Positions 1 to 9,436 of a stretch of 59,534 nt of DNA are shown piece after piece. Both the position numbers and the translations under genes were made by a program. The stretch is from an uncultured Akkermansia sp. (lineage in GTDB: Bacteria; Verrucomicrobiota; Verrucomicrobiia; Verrucomicrobiales; Akkermansiaceae): positions 1-59,534 of the forward strand of contig CALXRG010000016.1 of the NCBI GenBank assembly GCA_944390825.1, given 5' to 3'. Positions within the stretch are counted from its first letter, which is position 1; every line of letters starts with the position of its first letter. The notes below the pieces were generated by a model. It was given only the letters and a program-made list of their open reading frames with translations. It was not told the DNA's origin and did not search any database.

Positions 1-306
1 GGGGCCGCGCCGGAGGCGCGGATTTGCCCGGGCAATTGGGTGAGGAAATGGCGGAGTGTGCGGCTCTCAGCCGGCTTTGGGCTCTGGCAGCAGGATGTGC
101 TGCGCCACACCTTTGCGAGTTATTTTGCGAAATGCTACCGTGATTTGAATGCGCTGCAACTCTTCATGGGTCACAGCAACCTGAACCTGCTGCGCACGCG
201 CTACATCAACCTGCGCGGGGTCTCCACCGAAGACGCCCGCCGTTTCTGGCAAAGCCACACGCGGGACAGCAGCGTGTCCCGCCCGTGGTTTGCCCGGACT
301 TGCTGA
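1..306 (+). CDS. Tyrosine recombinase (integrase), C-terminal part, cut by the window edge
   Basis: The open frame runs from the first base to TGA at 304-306, so the start lies outside the window. It encodes the last ~101 residues of a phage-integrase-family site-specific recombinase. Visible are the DVLRHTFASY box (arginine and histidine of the active site), a GHSN motif, and TRY carrying the presumed nucleophilic tyrosine. The protein lines up almost residue for residue with the end of the complete recombinase at 17403-18488 (RICP-NW, WQQDVLRHT, LLRTRYINLRG against LLQTRYLSMRG), so the two are paralogues about 17 kb apart. The residue three before the arginine of the HxxR box is Asp, as in the paralogue. 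An internal GTG at 40 is very unlikely to be a true start because homology continues upstream of it. It is convergent with metH. Confidence 0.85.
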   Translation, partial: GAAPEARICPGNWVRKWRSVRLSAGFGLWQQDVLRHTFASYFAKCYRDLNALQLFMGHSNLNLLRTRYINLRGVSTEDARRFWQSHTRDSSVSRPWFARTC

Positions 307-473
307 GGTGATGAGGAATGCGTCATCATCGTGTCCGACCTGTCCAGGGTTTTGCCCGTGTGCTTACCGAGTGCCGATGAATTCTTTGCCGGGGCGGGTA
401 GGCCGGAGCATATAGGGTCTGTAAAAACACGACTCCATTCTCACATGACTTTATTTCTTTCGGCCGTCGGGAC

Positions 474-3400
474 TCATCGGCGGGAGGCGCTCACGCGCCG
501 GGCATAGTCCTCCCGCTGGTCTTCTCCGATGGGGCCGACTGCAAAGTACTTGGCCTTCGGGTGGTTGAACAGCAAAGCACAGACGGAGGCCAGCGGTTGC
601 ATCATGTCCTTCTCTGTCAGGGTCCCGCCTGTCCATTGGGTTGCGTTGAGCAGGGCAAACACGGTACGCTTCTCTGCATGATCGGGCTGACTCGGATAGC
701 CGCAGGCGGGGCGGATGGATGAGGAGTGCTCTGTCGGCCATATGGTGTTGACCCGGGCATTAACTACCTCGGCCAGAGACTCCGCCAACATGCTGCAAAG
801 AGCGGGTACCAGCAGGGCGTTGTAGGTATCGTGCGAGGCGTTGAATTCCTCCGCCCATTCATCCCCTCCGGTGACGGAAAGCTGAAGAGCTCCCACGTAG
901 CCTTCATAGGGCTCCGGGGCCACGTAGTCAGAGAGAGCGAGCCGCACGTGATCCGTTTCTTTCTGCTGGCGCATGGTGTGGAGTACGCATCCGCCCTGCA
1001 CGACGATGTCGTCGCCGTGAGAGTGCGCCGGCCAAATGCCGAAGCAGGCGCGGGCATGCAGACGTTCCTCCCGCGCTGCCCGTTGCAGCAACGCACGGGC
1101 GTCATCCATCAGCCCCGCTGCTATCCTGCTCTTCTCCGCAGGGGCTCCCTGATGCATCGCTTGGCGCGCGGGATTCCAGACGTCCTGCATCTCAAAGAAG
1201 CGTAGCAGGATGCTCCAGTCCGCATGCTGCATCAGCTCCTCCCAAGTAACAGGGAAATCCGGCTGACGCGTGCAGCACGCGCAACCTTGGGGTACGGCCA
1301 CGGTAAAGACACCCGTGCGCAAGGGCTTCGGCTGGGGTGAGGCAGCCCAGTCTGTTGCCAGTGCCTGCCGGCGAGCCTGTTCCAGGCTCAGCAGCGGCAC
1401 CTGGCGATGCTCAAATGCATCCCGTCTCGCCTGCTGCTCCGCCCTGATGCGGTCAAACGTCTCTTTTTTTCCGGGTCCGACGAGTGCAGCTGCCATCGGC
1501 ACGATGGTCGAGGCGTCCTCTGTGCGCACCACGAGACCGCTCGGGTAATGGGGTGCCAGCTTGAGTGCGGTGTGCAAATCACTGGTAGTCGCCCCGCCCA
1601 CCAGCAGTGGCAGCTTCATGCCCCGGCGTTCCATTTCATCCGCAACGTGTGCCATCTCATCCAGCGATGGAGTGATCAACCCGGAAAGTGCCACAAGATC
1701 GGCATTTTCGCGCTCGGCTGCTTCCAGGATAGTCTCACAGGACACCATCACGCCGAGGTCAACCACGCGGAAGCCGTTGCAGGCAAGTACCACGCCGACG
1801 ATGTTCTTGCCTATGTCGTGCACGTCACCCTTCACTGTAGCGAGCACCACCGTGCCGGAGGAAGCCTGGCTGCCACGCCCCTCCTCAATGAGTGGCGTGA
1901 GTATCGCCACGCTTTGCTTCATCACGCGGGCGCTCTTGACTACCTGCGGAAGGAACATCTTGCCCGCGCCAAAGAGGTCGCCCACCTGGCGCATACCATC
2001 CATGAGAGGTCCTTCAATAACTGCCAGTGGGGAGGGGCAGACGCGGATGGCCTCACGAGTGTCCTCATCGATGTACTCGGTGATGCCCTTCACTAGGGCA
2101 TAGGCAAGGCGTTCCTGCACGGTGCCCCGGCGCCACTCCAGTGATGGCTGTTTTGCGGTTGCCGGATTTTTTTCCTTCGCGGCGCCGAGCTCCTGAGCGT
2201 AGGCGATCAGTTTCTCAGTTGCCTCTTCGTTGCGGTTGAGCAGGACATCCTCCACCAGCTGCAGGCGGTCTTTCGGGATGTTGTCATAGACATCAAGCAT
2301 GCCGGCATTGACAATGCAGACATCCAGCCCAGCCTTCTGCGCATGGTAGAGGAAGGCCGAATGCATGGCTTCGCGCACGGGATTGATGCCACGAAACGAG
2401 AACGAAACATTGGAGATGCCGCCGGAGATATGACAGTGCGGGTGCGCACGGTGAATTTCCTCCGCGGCCTGAAAGAAATGCAGCGCATGGTTGGCATGCT
2501 CGGCGATGCCGGTACCCACCGTGAGCACATTGGGGTCGAAGATAATATCTTCCTCAGGGAAGCCCACCTGGTGGACCAGCAGGTCGTAGGCGCGGTGAGC
2601 GATGCGTATGCGATCTTCGCGACCGCTGGCCTGCCCTTGCTCATCAAATCCCATCACCACGACGGCAGCACCGTAGCGGCGGATGAGCCGGGCCTCGCGC
2701 AGGAATTCCTCCTCTCCGTTCTTGAGCGAAATGGAATTGACGATGCCTTTGCCCTGCAAACATCGCAACCCGGCTTCGATTACTTCCCACTTGGAAGAGT
2801 CGATCATGAATGGCACACGGGCAATATCCGGCTCTGCTGCTACCAGATTCAGGAAGCGTGTCATCGCGGCGGGCCCGTCAATCATGCCGTCGTCGAAGCA
2901 AAAATCCAGCACCAGGGCTCCGTTGTCCACCTGCTGACGGGCAATTGCCACCGCCTCCTCATACTTGCCTTCGCGAATCAGTCGCGCGAACTTCGGTGAG
3001 CCCGCGACATTGCATCGCTCTCCGATAAACAGGGTATTGCGGCTGCGGTCGTGGTTGTACGCCTCCAGTCCAGAGAGGCGCATCTGTCCGAGCACCAGCT
3101 TCGGCCCAATCGGGCGCGGCGCACAGCCGTCTACGGCTTCGCGGATCGCGGCAATGTACTCAGGCGTCGTGCCGCAGCAGCCGCCGACAATATTGAGCAG
3201 GCCTTCTTCCGCGTACTCCCTGAGGATGGAAGCCATGTGCCGGGCTGTGTGTTCGTAGCCCGTGGGGCTGAGCGGGTCAGGCAGTCCGGCATTCGGGTAC
3301 ATGCTTACGGCACAATCTGCCAGCCGGGACAGCTCACGGGCAAAGGGCATCATGAGGTCTGCGCCCAGGGCACAGTTGATGCCGATGGAAAAGGGTTTGG

Positions 3401-4190
3401 CGTGGCGCACGGAGTTCCAGAAGGCCTCCACCGTCTGACCGGAAAGCGTGCGTCCTGCTCTGTCCGTAATTGTGAAGCTGATCATCAGCGGCGGCAACTC
3501 CCGCTCCTCGCCCACTTCTGCGATGGCGTACAGGCATGCCTTAGCGTTCAGGGTGTCAAAAATCGTCTCCAGGAGCAGCACATCTACCCCGCCCTCGCAG
3601 AGCTGAAGCACCTGCTCGCGGTAGGCGCGGCGCAGCTGCTCGAAGTTCACGGCGCGGAAGCCTGGGTCATTCACATCCGGAGATAGGGATGCCGTCACCG
3701 CCATTGGTCCCACGCTTCCGGCTACCAGGCGGGGTCGCCCGTCCTTCGCTTCCGCAGCCTGTGCGGCCTCCCGGCACAGCCGGCATGCCGCGCCATTGAT
3801 CTCCTGCACAATACCTGCCAGTTTTTCGTCTTCCAGCACTCCGTCATAGTAAGCCTGATCATGTGGGCAGGGGGGTGATTCATGGAAAAACTCATGCTGC
3901 CCGATGGAGGTTGCCGAAAACGTGCAGGTCGTAATGATGTCTGCACCGGCGGCCAGGTACGCATCGTAAATCTCGCGCAGCAAATCGGGCTGAGTGAGGG
4001 TCAACAGGTCGTTGTTGTTTTTGAGATCGCGGGGATACTGAGCGGCATCGGCAAATCGGGTTCCCCGAAAATCAGCCTCGGTCAGGTTGTGTTTCTGCAC
4101 CATGGTGCCCATGGCACCATCGAGAATCAGGATGCGCTCCTTGAGTGTCTGTTCTAAGAAAAAGCGGCGTTGAGCTGCGGTACTGGACAT
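474..4190 (-). CDS. metH: Cobalamin-dependent methionine synthase MetH
   Basis: Transfers a methyl group from methyltetrahydrofolate to homocysteine via cobalamin in the cytoplasm, giving methionine. At 1238 residues it has the full four-module length. The homocysteine module (about 1-350) has the zinc cysteines in GINCALG (C273) and GGCCGT (C338, C339). The folate (pterin-binding) module starts near [11 protein letters not shown] (~390) and spans about 390-650. The cap and B12 module (about 680-920) has DVHDIGKN with the axial histidine at 791. The C-terminal AdoMet reactivation module has [12 protein letters not shown]. The start at MSSTAAQ is 25 residues before the LDGAMGT motif, normal for the family. 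About 140 bases separate it from nuoA upstream and contain that gene's terminator, so metH probably has its own promoter. A 10-bp direct repeat, CGTTTGATCA, lies in this leader on the minus strand. I see no cobalamin or SAM riboswitch; there is little room for one. Confidence 0.97.
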   Translation of the reverse strand: MSSTAAQRRFFLEQTLKERILILDGAMGTMVQKHNLTEADFRGTRFADAAQYPRDLKNNNDLLTLTQPDLLREIYDAYLAAGADIITTCTFSATSIGQHEFFHESPPCPHDQAYYDGVLEDEKLAGIVQEINGAACRLCREAAQAAEAKDGRPRLVAGSVGPMAVTASLSPDVNDPGFRAVNFEQLRRAYREQVLQLCEGGVDVLLLETIFDTLNAKACLYAIAEVGEERELPPLMISFTITDRAGRTLSGQTVEAFWNSVRHAKPFSIGINCALGADLMMPFARELSRLADCAVSMYPNAGLPDPLSPTGYEHTARHMASILREYAEEGLLNIVGGCCGTTPEYIAAIREAVDGCAPRPIGPKLVLGQMRLSGLEAYNHDRSRNTLFIGERCNVAGSPKFARLIREGKYEEAVAIARQQVDNGALVLDFCFDDGMIDGPAAMTRFLNLVAAEPDIARVPFMIDSSKWEVIEAGLRCLQGKGIVNSISLKNGEEEFLREARLIRRYGAAVVVMGFDEQGQASGREDRIRIAHRAYDLLVHQVGFPEEDIIFDPNVLTVGTGIAEHANHALHFFQAAEEIHRAHPHCHISGGISNVSFSFRGINPVREAMHSAFLYHAQKAGLDVCIVNAGMLDVYDNIPKDRLQLVEDVLLNRNEEATEKLIAYAQELGAAKEKNPATAKQPSLEWRRGTVQERLAYALVKGITEYIDEDTREAIRVCPSPLAVIEGPLMDGMRQVGDLFGAGKMFLPQVVKSARVMKQSVAILTPLIEEGRGSQASSGTVVLATVKGDVHDIGKNIVGVVLACNGFRVVDLGVMVSCETILEAAERENADLVALSGLITPSLDEMAHVADEMERRGMKLPLLVGGATTSDLHTALKLAPHYPSGLVVRTEDASTIVPMAAALVGPGKKETFDRIRAEQQARRDAFEHRQVPLLSLEQARRQALATDWAASPQPKPLRTGVFTVAVPQGCACCTRQPDFPVTWEELMQHADWSILLRFFEMQDVWNPARQAMHQGAPAEKSRIAAGLMDDARALLQRAAREERLHARACFGIWPAHSHGDDIVVQGGCVLHTMRQQKETDHVRLALSDYVAPEPYEGYVGALQLSVTGGDEWAEEFNASHDTYNALLVPALCSMLAESLAEVVNARVNTIWPTEHSSSIRPACGYPSQPDHAEKRTVFALLNATQWTGGTLTEKDMMQPLASVCALLFNHPKAKYFAVGPIGEDQREDYARRVSASRR

Positions 4191-4271
4191 AGCGGCATGT
4201 ATGGGAGGTCAGGGGTGAAGGGCTGGATGGTCAGCAGGATGATCAAACGACCTGATCAAACGATCTGTCAC

Positions 4272-4308
4272 AAAAAAGCTCTGCCCAGGAAAGGATCCAA
4301 GGCAGAGC
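4272..4308 (-). terminator. Rho-independent terminator of nuoA
   Basis: On the minus strand an 8-bp perfect stem GCTCTGCC/GGCAGAGC (4278-4285 with 4301-4308) is followed directly by six T residues (4272-4277). It lies 25 bases past the nuoA stop codon, which separates nuoA from metH transcriptionally. Confidence 0.9.
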
Positions 4309-4333
4309 ATAAGAGACTCGGACGGGCTCAACC

Positions 4334-4726
4334 TCAACGGCGGGGAGACGGATTGCGGTGCCAGGTGATTACTCCCTTGGCCACGGCGTACAGGTAAGCG
4401 ATGAGGAGCACGGCGATGAACACCGTCATGCTGCCAAACGCAGCACCGTTATTCAGCACCACATCCTGGAAACCCAAGGCCCACGGATACAGGAAAATCA
4501 CCTCCAGGTCGAACACCAGGAACAGAATCGCCACCATGTAGAACTTGATGGAGAAAAAGGCCGGAGAGCCGTCCCCTTCCGGCACATTGCCGCACTCATA
4601 GGGGATGTTCGTGGCGCTGCGCAGCTTGGCACGACGTCCGAACACAATGCTGAGCACAATAATCATACCGGCAAAGCCAAAGCCGGCACACACTTGGATC
4701 AATGCTGAAAAATACTCCTGAAGCAT
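4334..4726 (-). CDS. nuoA: NADH-quinone oxidoreductase subunit A
   Basis: Membrane subunit of respiratory complex I (NDH-1), needed for assembly and for the quinone-site region of the proton pump. The 130-residue protein has three predicted membrane helices (about 10-30, 65-85, 95-115). It also has the family core YECGNVP followed by FSIKFYMVAILFLVFDLEV, with the conserved acidic residues. Length and motifs are normal for NuoA. It is unusual in position: no other nuo gene is next to it, and it has its own promoter (4757-4785) and terminator (4272-4308), so it forms a single-gene transcription unit. The remaining nuo genes must lie elsewhere. The predicted leader is about 25 bases. Confidence 0.95.
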   Translation of the reverse strand: MLQEYFSALIQVCAGFGFAGMIIVLSIVFGRRAKLRSATNIPYECGNVPEGDGSPAFFSIKFYMVAILFLVFDLEVIFLYPWALGFQDVVLNNGAAFGSMTVFIAVLLIAYLYAVAKGVITWHRNPSPRR

Positions 4727-4756
4727 AGCGGTTCCCCACTTGAGTGGACACGCATT

Positions 4757-4785
4757 TATATAGCAGGAAAGTCATGCTCTGTCAA
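4757..4785 (-). promoter_or_regulatory. Sigma70-like promoter of nuoA
   Basis: On the minus strand a perfect -35 TTGACA (4780-4785) and -10 TATATA (4757-4762) are separated by 17 bases. The predicted start of transcription is near 4750, about 25 bases before the nuoA ATG, leaving room for a short leader with a G-rich stretch. Confidence 0.8.
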
Positions 4786-4879
4786 CTCCAAAAAGCCGAC
4801 TCCTTTCCTATCGTGTTACATCATTTTTCAGCACAGCGAAACAGCAAGTGGTCCCAAGGTGCCTGTCTGGCCGCATCTA

Positions 4880-4914
4880 CAGGTCAGCGCTTTTTGCCAA
4901 AAGGAGCTGACCTG
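4880..4914 (-). terminator. Stem-loop downstream of the small protein gene at 4970
   Basis: A perfect 9-bp inverted repeat CAGGTCAGC/GCTGACCTG (4880-4888 with 4906-4914) encloses a loop that can extend pairing through TTTT/AAAA. It lies 55 bases past the stop of the gene at 4970-5482. There is no T tract after it on the minus strand, so termination or 3'-end protection is inferred, not shown. Confidence 0.45.
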
Positions 4915-4969
4915 AAGGCCTCAGACTTCTCCCTCGACCTGCGACGTCAAGCCTCACCCGGGAGTTTCA

Positions 4970-5482
4970 TCACATTGCCCCACGCAGCATCTGCATGAGC
5001 TGAGTCTGGAAGTCCTGCAACTCGTACTGCGTCGGTTTACCGGAAAGATCGCTCCAGCCGAGGCGCCCCGTCTGGTCAATGAACCAAGCTCCCTGCCCTC
5101 CGGACGGGAAACTCACTTTACCGGAAATCAGAGTTCCCGGGAGCTGGAGCTCATCCAGTGTGACCATTACCTTGCCACCTGCCGGAGCCTTCTGTGTACC
5201 GGCATCCGGCAGCGCATCAGAAGGGACAGTCTGCTCAGGGGCATCCACCGGTTCCGATGGCGCAGCAGCGGGAGCTTTCGGTTCCGGCTTCGGTTCCGGA
5301 GCTGACGCAATCTCTATACCATGGTCCAGCAACAGGAAACGCACATCCATATACGTCATATGCACCCCGCATTCGGAAGACAAACGCTTCTGAATACCAT
5401 TTAAATCCACACCCTCGGCGGCCCACGTGCGCACCCGCCCCAACTGCTCCTCGGTCAACTTGTTTGCCATGCCCCCCATCAT
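4970..5482 (-). CDS. Uncharacterised protein with an N-terminal helical domain and Pro/Ala-rich linker
   Basis: About 170 residues. The N-terminal part (KLTEEQLGRVRTWAAEGVDL through FLLLDHGIEI) looks like a compact helical, possibly helix-turn-helix domain. It is followed by a Pro/Glu/Ala linker (about 65-105) and a C-terminal domain (about 110-170) containing LDELQLPGTLISGKVSF and GGQGAWFIDQTGRLGW. No signal peptide is seen, so it is probably cytoplasmic. I chose the ATG at 5482 because AGGGAGG lies 10 bases upstream; an ATG at 5470 (MANKLTEE) is the alternative. The frame is open further upstream, but that stretch has no ribosome binding site. I do not recognise the function. It may be cotranscribed with the TPR gene, though a candidate terminator (5583-5622) lies between. 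Confidence 0.7.
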   Translation of the reverse strand: MMGGMANKLTEEQLGRVRTWAAEGVDLNGIQKRLSSECGVHMTYMDVRFLLLDHGIEIASAPEPKPEPKAPAAAPSEPVDAPEQTVPSDALPDAGTQKAPAGGKVMVTLDELQLPGTLISGKVSFPSGGQGAWFIDQTGRLGWSDLSGKPTQYELQDFQTQLMQMLRGAM

Positions 5483-5582
5483 ACCCGAATTTCCTCCCTT
5501 GGCAAGAGGCAAGCGTGACTGCATTGTTCTTTTGCCCAAAACGGCAGCGTTAACATAAATGCTTCCGGCGGCGAGCCCGAGG

Positions 5583-5622
5583 GAAAACGGAACACCCGGG
5601 GCAGCCATGGCGACCCCGGGTG
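5583..5622 (-). terminator. Candidate rho-independent terminator after the TPR gene
   Basis: A 9-bp perfect stem CACCCGGGG/CCCCGGGTG (5593-5601 with 5614-5622) is followed on the minus strand by TTCCGTTTTCCC. It lies 36 bases beyond the TPR gene stop. The T tract is interrupted, so strength is uncertain. Confidence 0.6.
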
Positions 5623-5658
5623 CTGCGTTCTGGCACAGAGAAAATGGCAGGGAACCCT

Positions 5659-7035
5659 TTACTTGCTGTAAGCGGATTCGACCCGCTGGGCAACATCGCG
5701 GTAGCCGTAATCCACCTCGTAGATGGCTTGGAAGGACTTGAGAGCCTTATCCTTGTCGCCCATCTTATCGGCGAGGCAGCCGATGAGGTAGAGAAGCTCC
5801 TTCTTGGTGTCATCCATGCCGACAATCTCGCCTTCGGCTTCTTCGAGCTGGCGGACAGCCATGTCGGTCATGTTCTTGGCGGCATAGCACTTGCCCAGCA
5901 TCATCATGGCCTTGATGCGCAGATTCGGGTTGGTGCGGGCGCGCTGGAGTGCCGGTATGGCCTCGGAGAAGTGCTCGGCATCGAACAGGGCCTGGCCATA
6001 CTTGTACTGGAGCTGAGCATCGGTCGGGTTGGCTTCGACCCGGGCCTTGGCATCCGCCACGATGGACTCGGCGACTTCTTTCTTGCGGGCGGCAAGGTAG
6101 GCCTTCGCTTCTTCGTTGCCGGGGTCGGCGGCGACGAGCTTTTCGTAGTAGTCAATCTCCGCCTGCATGGCTTTTTCGTGCATCTCCATGGCTTTGTCAT
6201 TGATGGAGACATCCGCCGAGCCACTGAGCTGGAATGCGTAGGCATAGAAGGAGTAGGCGTTGGCAAAGTCCTCCAACTGCTCGTAAATGGACGCAATGTC
6301 CTTGACTACCTGGAGATTGCTCTGATCCGCTGCGTACTGGGCGGAAAGCTGCGCCAGACGCGACTGGAGCTCGGCTTCGGTCAGGCCTACTTTGTCCTGG
6401 CTTTCCAGGTCCGCCGTGGCATTGCGGTTCTTCATCTTGGTGCGGAAGTCCCCGGAGCCTTCCCAGTTGCCCTGTTTCATGGAGGCGCGGGCGGCGCAGT
6501 CTTTCTCCGCCCGGACGGCTTCAGCATCGGTGGGGTCGACCTTGAGGATGCGGCGGTAGGTGTCCGCAGCTTGGGAGAACTGCTCAAACTTGATATAGTG
6601 CTGGGCCAGCATCTGGAGGTGTTTCTTCGGGGAGGAAGAGCCCTGGCAGATGGTTTCGAGGGCAAAGGCAGCAATGTCCGGCAGATTCAGATCAATGGCC
6701 GCGGCGTAGAGGGCCTCATTGGCTGATACGGAGTACGGATCTCTCTCCAGATCGTCTTCGATGCTGCTGAGGGTTGTTTCGGGATCCTTGCGGGACGAGG
6801 AAAGGCCACGCATGCCGGAGAAGAAGGAGGAGCGGCGGCCGGACTCGGATGTCGTTTTGATTTCGCAAGCCCGCAGAACCTTGCGGCCCTCCAGAAAGCC
6901 CGGGCAACGCTTCACCAGTGTTTTCAAAATACTGACGGCGTATTTGAAGTTCTTGGTGCCCACAGCTTGTCTGGCCTTCATCCAAAGAGCCTGCTGGTCG
7001 GAGGGTAACTCGCGTTCTGTGATAATCGTAATCAT
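5659..7035 (-). CDS. Tetratricopeptide-repeat protein
   Basis: 458 residues made largely of helical hairpins, consistent with TPR protein-protein interaction scaffolds. Repeat-like segments are visible at about 15-50 (ALWMKARQAVGTKNFKYAVS), 135-175 (YIKFEQFSQAADTYRRILKV, with DPTDAEA), 255-300, 330-370 (ANPTDAQLQYKYGQALFD) and 400-450. A Ser/Arg-rich, probably disordered stretch (GRRSSFFSGMRGLSSSRKD) lies near 65-85. There is no signal peptide or membrane helix. It starts at ATG 7035 with no strong Shine-Dalgarno. It is divergent from the pseudouridine synthase at 7163, with a 14-bp palindrome between the two starts. The cellular partner is unknown. Confidence 0.85.
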   Translation of the reverse strand: MITIITERELPSDQQALWMKARQAVGTKNFKYAVSILKTLVKRCPGFLEGRKVLRACEIKTTSESGRRSSFFSGMRGLSSSRKDPETTLSSIEDDLERDPYSVSANEALYAAAIDLNLPDIAAFALETICQGSSSPKKHLQMLAQHYIKFEQFSQAADTYRRILKVDPTDAEAVRAEKDCAARASMKQGNWEGSGDFRTKMKNRNATADLESQDKVGLTEAELQSRLAQLSAQYAADQSNLQVVKDIASIYEQLEDFANAYSFYAYAFQLSGSADVSINDKAMEMHEKAMQAEIDYYEKLVAADPGNEEAKAYLAARKKEVAESIVADAKARVEANPTDAQLQYKYGQALFDAEHFSEAIPALQRARTNPNLRIKAMMMLGKCYAAKNMTDMAVRQLEEAEGEIVGMDDTKKELLYLIGCLADKMGDKDKALKSFQAIYEVDYGYRDVAQRVESAYSK

Positions 7036-7079
7036 TGGAGTAAGAATGTGGAAAGCGGGCAGGCCAGGCCTACCCTATC

Positions 7080-7093
7080 AGAGTGTACACTCT
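7080..7093. other. 14-bp perfect palindrome between divergent genes
   Basis: AGAGTGTACACTCT is a perfect dyad in the 127-bp space between the TPR gene (start 7035, minus) and the rsuA-like gene (start 7163, plus). It could be an operator for either gene; no regulator is identified. Confidence 0.4.
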
Positions 7094-7162
7094 CCTAATA
7101 CCACAAAGCCGTAGTGATTTCAACCTTGTTTTTTCAAAATTTCATGGCAAAATGCTGGAGAA

Positions 7163-7858
7163 ATGAGGGCGGATGCACTTTTAAGTCAGTTTGGGTACTG
7201 CTCGCGGCGGGAAGCTCCGCTGTGGATTCAGCACGGGCGGATGCAGAGCGGGGGAAAGGTGGTACAGAAACCTGCGGAAAAGGTCGATGCCGAGCAAGTG
7301 CTGGTGGATGGCCAGCCTGTACCTTTTGTGCACGGGTTATACGTGGCGCTGCACAAGCCTCTCGGGTATACGTGCAGCCACCGTGATTGCGGGGAGCTCG
7401 TTTATGACTTGCTGCCGCAGCAGTGGCTGCGCCGCAGTTCCGGGCTGAACACGGTCGGTCGGCTGGACAGGGAAACCAGTGGTCTGCTGCTCTTGAGTGA
7501 TGATGGCCGTTTTGTGCACGCACTCACCAGCCCGAAGCGTCATGTCAGCAAGGTATACGAGTTTGCATGCGCGGAGGCCGTGCCTCCGTCCGCGATCGGG
7601 CTGTTTGCGTCCGGAACGCTGGTGCTGGAGGGAGAGTCCACACCCTGCCTGCCGGCTCGCTTGGAGCTGACCGGAGAATGCACCGGGCGCCTGACCCTGC
7701 AGGAGGGACGCTACCACCAGGTACGGCGTATGCTGGCTTCCGTGGGTGCGCCCGTAATCCGGCTCCACCGGACAGCGATCGGGCCACTGTGCCTGCAGGA
7801 TCTGGGTATTGCTCCCGGTGAGTGGATGGAGATTGATCCGGGCGTATTTAACTCATGA
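7163..7858 (+). CDS. RsuA/RluB/E/F-type rRNA pseudouridine synthase
   Basis: Isomerises a specific uridine in ribosomal RNA to pseudouridine. The 231-residue protein starts with an S4 RNA-binding domain (ADALLSQFGYCSRREA, about 3-50). The catalytic domain has GRLDRETSGLLLL (catalytic Asp near 101), SPKRHVSKVYEF, and GRYHQVRRMLASVG near the C-terminus, all typical of the RsuA branch. The start at 7163 has GGAG two bases upstream of the ATG and a weak TTGTTT/CAAAAT promoter-like pair just before. It is followed after 35 bases by a second pseudouridine synthase of the RluA branch. Which rRNA position is modified cannot be told from sequence alone. Confidence 0.93.
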   Translation: MRADALLSQFGYCSRREAPLWIQHGRMQSGGKVVQKPAEKVDAEQVLVDGQPVPFVHGLYVALHKPLGYTCSHRDCGELVYDLLPQQWLRRSSGLNTVGRLDRETSGLLLLSDDGRFVHALTSPKRHVSKVYEFACAEAVPPSAIGLFASGTLVLEGESTPCLPARLELTGECTGRLTLQEGRYHQVRRMLASVGAPVIRLHRTAIGPLCLQDLGIAPGEWMEIDPGVFNS

Positions 7859-7893
7859 CACCGCGCTAAAAACCGCACTCAATTCGTGACACC

Positions 7894-8799
7894 GTGCATG
7901 ACACCTCTCGGACGGCTCGCGGGATGAGGAAGAAACAGCGAGGAGAGAAACAGAGGAGAGAAACAGCGAAGATGGAGAGCGAAGAAAAAAGCCGCGTCCC
8001 GCAGGCTTCTCCGGAAGAGAGCCCGGAAGAGGGACCGGAAGAGGGGATGCCCCTTGCGTTGAAGGCGGAGTTCCGGGTTTTGTACGAGGATGACGATATC
8101 ATGGTCGTCGACAAAGCTGCTCCGCTGCTGATGCACCCCACGGGGAAAAAACAGGAACCCACGCTTCTGCACGGCTTGCAGGCCCTGCTGGTCTATGAGC
8201 TGGCCTGCGGTGGACAGGTGTCGCTCATCAACCGCCTGGATCGGGAGACAAGCGGGATCGTCCTGGTTGCAAAAAATGCCGTGGCTGCCGGCGAGCTGGG
8301 CAAATCCATGCAACAGCACCACATGAGGAAAACGTACCAGGCGATTGTGTTGGGATGCCCTGCGTGGGATTCGGCCTACTGTGCTGAACCTATCCTGCGT
8401 ATGGAAGAAATTGCAGCGACGCGGGTACACGTGCGGCAGTGCTGTCACCCCGCCGGCAAACCGTGTCAAACGGCATTCCGTGTGCTGCAACGCATCCCTG
8501 CACGCCGACACCTGCCGGGCATGAGTCTGGTGGAGTGTACACCGGAAACCGGACGCATGCACCAGATACGCGTGCACCTGGCACACCTGGGGTATCCCAT
8601 CGTGGGAGATAAAATCTACGGCGGTGACGAGCGCTGTTATCTGGAGTTCATCACCACGGGCTGGAACGAATCACTGGCAGAGCGTCTTTACCTGAACCGC
8701 CACGCGCTTCACGCCTGCCGGCTGGAGTTCCCGTGGCGAGGGCGTATCCTGCGTATCGAATCAGAGCTTCCGGAGGATATGGCCGCGCTTTTGTCCTGA
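7894..8799 (+). CDS. RluA-type pseudouridine synthase
   Basis: Makes pseudouridine in rRNA or tRNA. The catalytic domain (about 60-290) contains LINRLDRETSGIVLVAKN with the catalytic aspartate, followed by HHMRKTYQAIVLG, ETGRMHQIRVHLAHLGYPI and GDKIYGG. All are hallmarks of the RluA/RluC/RluD family. No S4 domain is visible. The first ~50 residues are a charged, low-complexity extension (MRKKQRGEKQRRE, then PEESPEEGPEEG), so translation may really begin at a later methionine such as MESEEK (residue 27) or MPLALK (residue 52). I keep the first ATG. It lies 35 bases after the RsuA-type gene, in the same direction, and probably shares its transcript. Confidence 0.9.
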   Translation: MHDTSRTARGMRKKQRGEKQRRETAKMESEEKSRVPQASPEESPEEGPEEGMPLALKAEFRVLYEDDDIMVVDKAAPLLMHPTGKKQEPTLLHGLQALLVYELACGGQVSLINRLDRETSGIVLVAKNAVAAGELGKSMQQHHMRKTYQAIVLGCPAWDSAYCAEPILRMEEIAATRVHVRQCCHPAGKPCQTAFRVLQRIPARRHLPGMSLVECTPETGRMHQIRVHLAHLGYPIVGDKIYGGDERCYLEFITTGWNESLAERLYLNRHALHACRLEFPWRGRILRIESELPEDMAALLS

Positions 8800-8806
8800 T
8801 TTGTGG

Positions 8807-8835
8807 TTGAAATTCAAGCTGTGCAGGGGTACAAT
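8807..8835 (+). promoter_or_regulatory. Promoter of pyrE, predicting a leaderless mRNA
   Basis: TTGAAA (8807-8812) and TACAAT (8830-8835) are separated by 17 bases. The -10 box ends 9 bases before the pyrE ATG at 8845, so the transcript should begin within about three bases of the start codon. Confidence 0.75.
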
Positions 8836-8844
8836 GCCCCTGCT

Positions 8845-9411
8845 ATGAGTAATGCCAAAGACGAACTGCTGCAGATTCTCCTCGCCAAATCCATCAAGAC
8901 CGGCCATTTTATCCTTGCCAGCGGCAAGGAAAGTGACCTGTACTGCGACTGCCGCGTCACCACCCTGGACGCCCGCGGTGCCAACCTGATCGGGGAGGTT
9001 GGCTGGGAGCTCGTGCGAACTGCTGTTTTGCCGTCGTTTCCGGAGGCCAGCGCCATCGGCGGCATGACCATGGGAGCGGATCCTATCTCCCTGGCGATTG
9101 GTATGTACTCGGCTTCTTCCGACAAGCCGCTCTGCATCTTCACCGTACGCAAAGAAGCGAAAGACCATGGCCGCGGCAAGCGCATCGAAGGCAACTTCGT
9201 CCCGGGGCAGCAGGTCATTGTGGTGGATGATGTCATCACCACCGGAGGCTCCACCATCAAAGCCATCGATGCCATAGAGGCTGAGGGGGGCAAGGTCGTG
9301 GCGGCTCTCGTATTGGTCGATCGAGAAGAAGGTGGCCGAGAGGCTATCGAAGCATGCGGGGTTCCGGTCTTCCCGCTTTTCACCCGCAAGGACATTTTCG
9401 GCGACAAATAA
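8845..9411 (+). CDS. pyrE: Orotate phosphoribosyltransferase
   Basis: Joins orotate with PRPP to give orotidine 5'-monophosphate in de novo pyrimidine synthesis. The protein of 188 residues has the PRPP-binding motif VIVVDDVITTGGST (about 128-141), KEAKDHGRG as the flexible catalytic loop, and an N-terminal HFILASGKESDLYCD typical of PyrE. The ATG at 8845 is chosen because it is the first one after the promoter at 8807-8835 and because the alternative upstream codons lie inside that promoter. nagZ follows after 25 bases in the same direction. Confidence 0.95.
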   Translation: MSNAKDELLQILLAKSIKTGHFILASGKESDLYCDCRVTTLDARGANLIGEVGWELVRTAVLPSFPEASAIGGMTMGADPISLAIGMYSASSDKPLCIFTVRKEAKDHGRGKRIEGNFVPGQQVIVVDDVITTGGSTIKAIDAIEAEGGKVVAALVLVDREEGGREAIEACGVPVFPLFTRKDIFGDK

Positions 9412-9436
9412 ACCAACGCCGGCACCGCACACCACT

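Noticed and set aside
4191..4271. Cobalamin or SAM riboswitch before metH
   Set aside because: Only about 80 bases lie between the nuoA terminator and the start, and no B12-box-like or SAM-aptamer pattern is visible.
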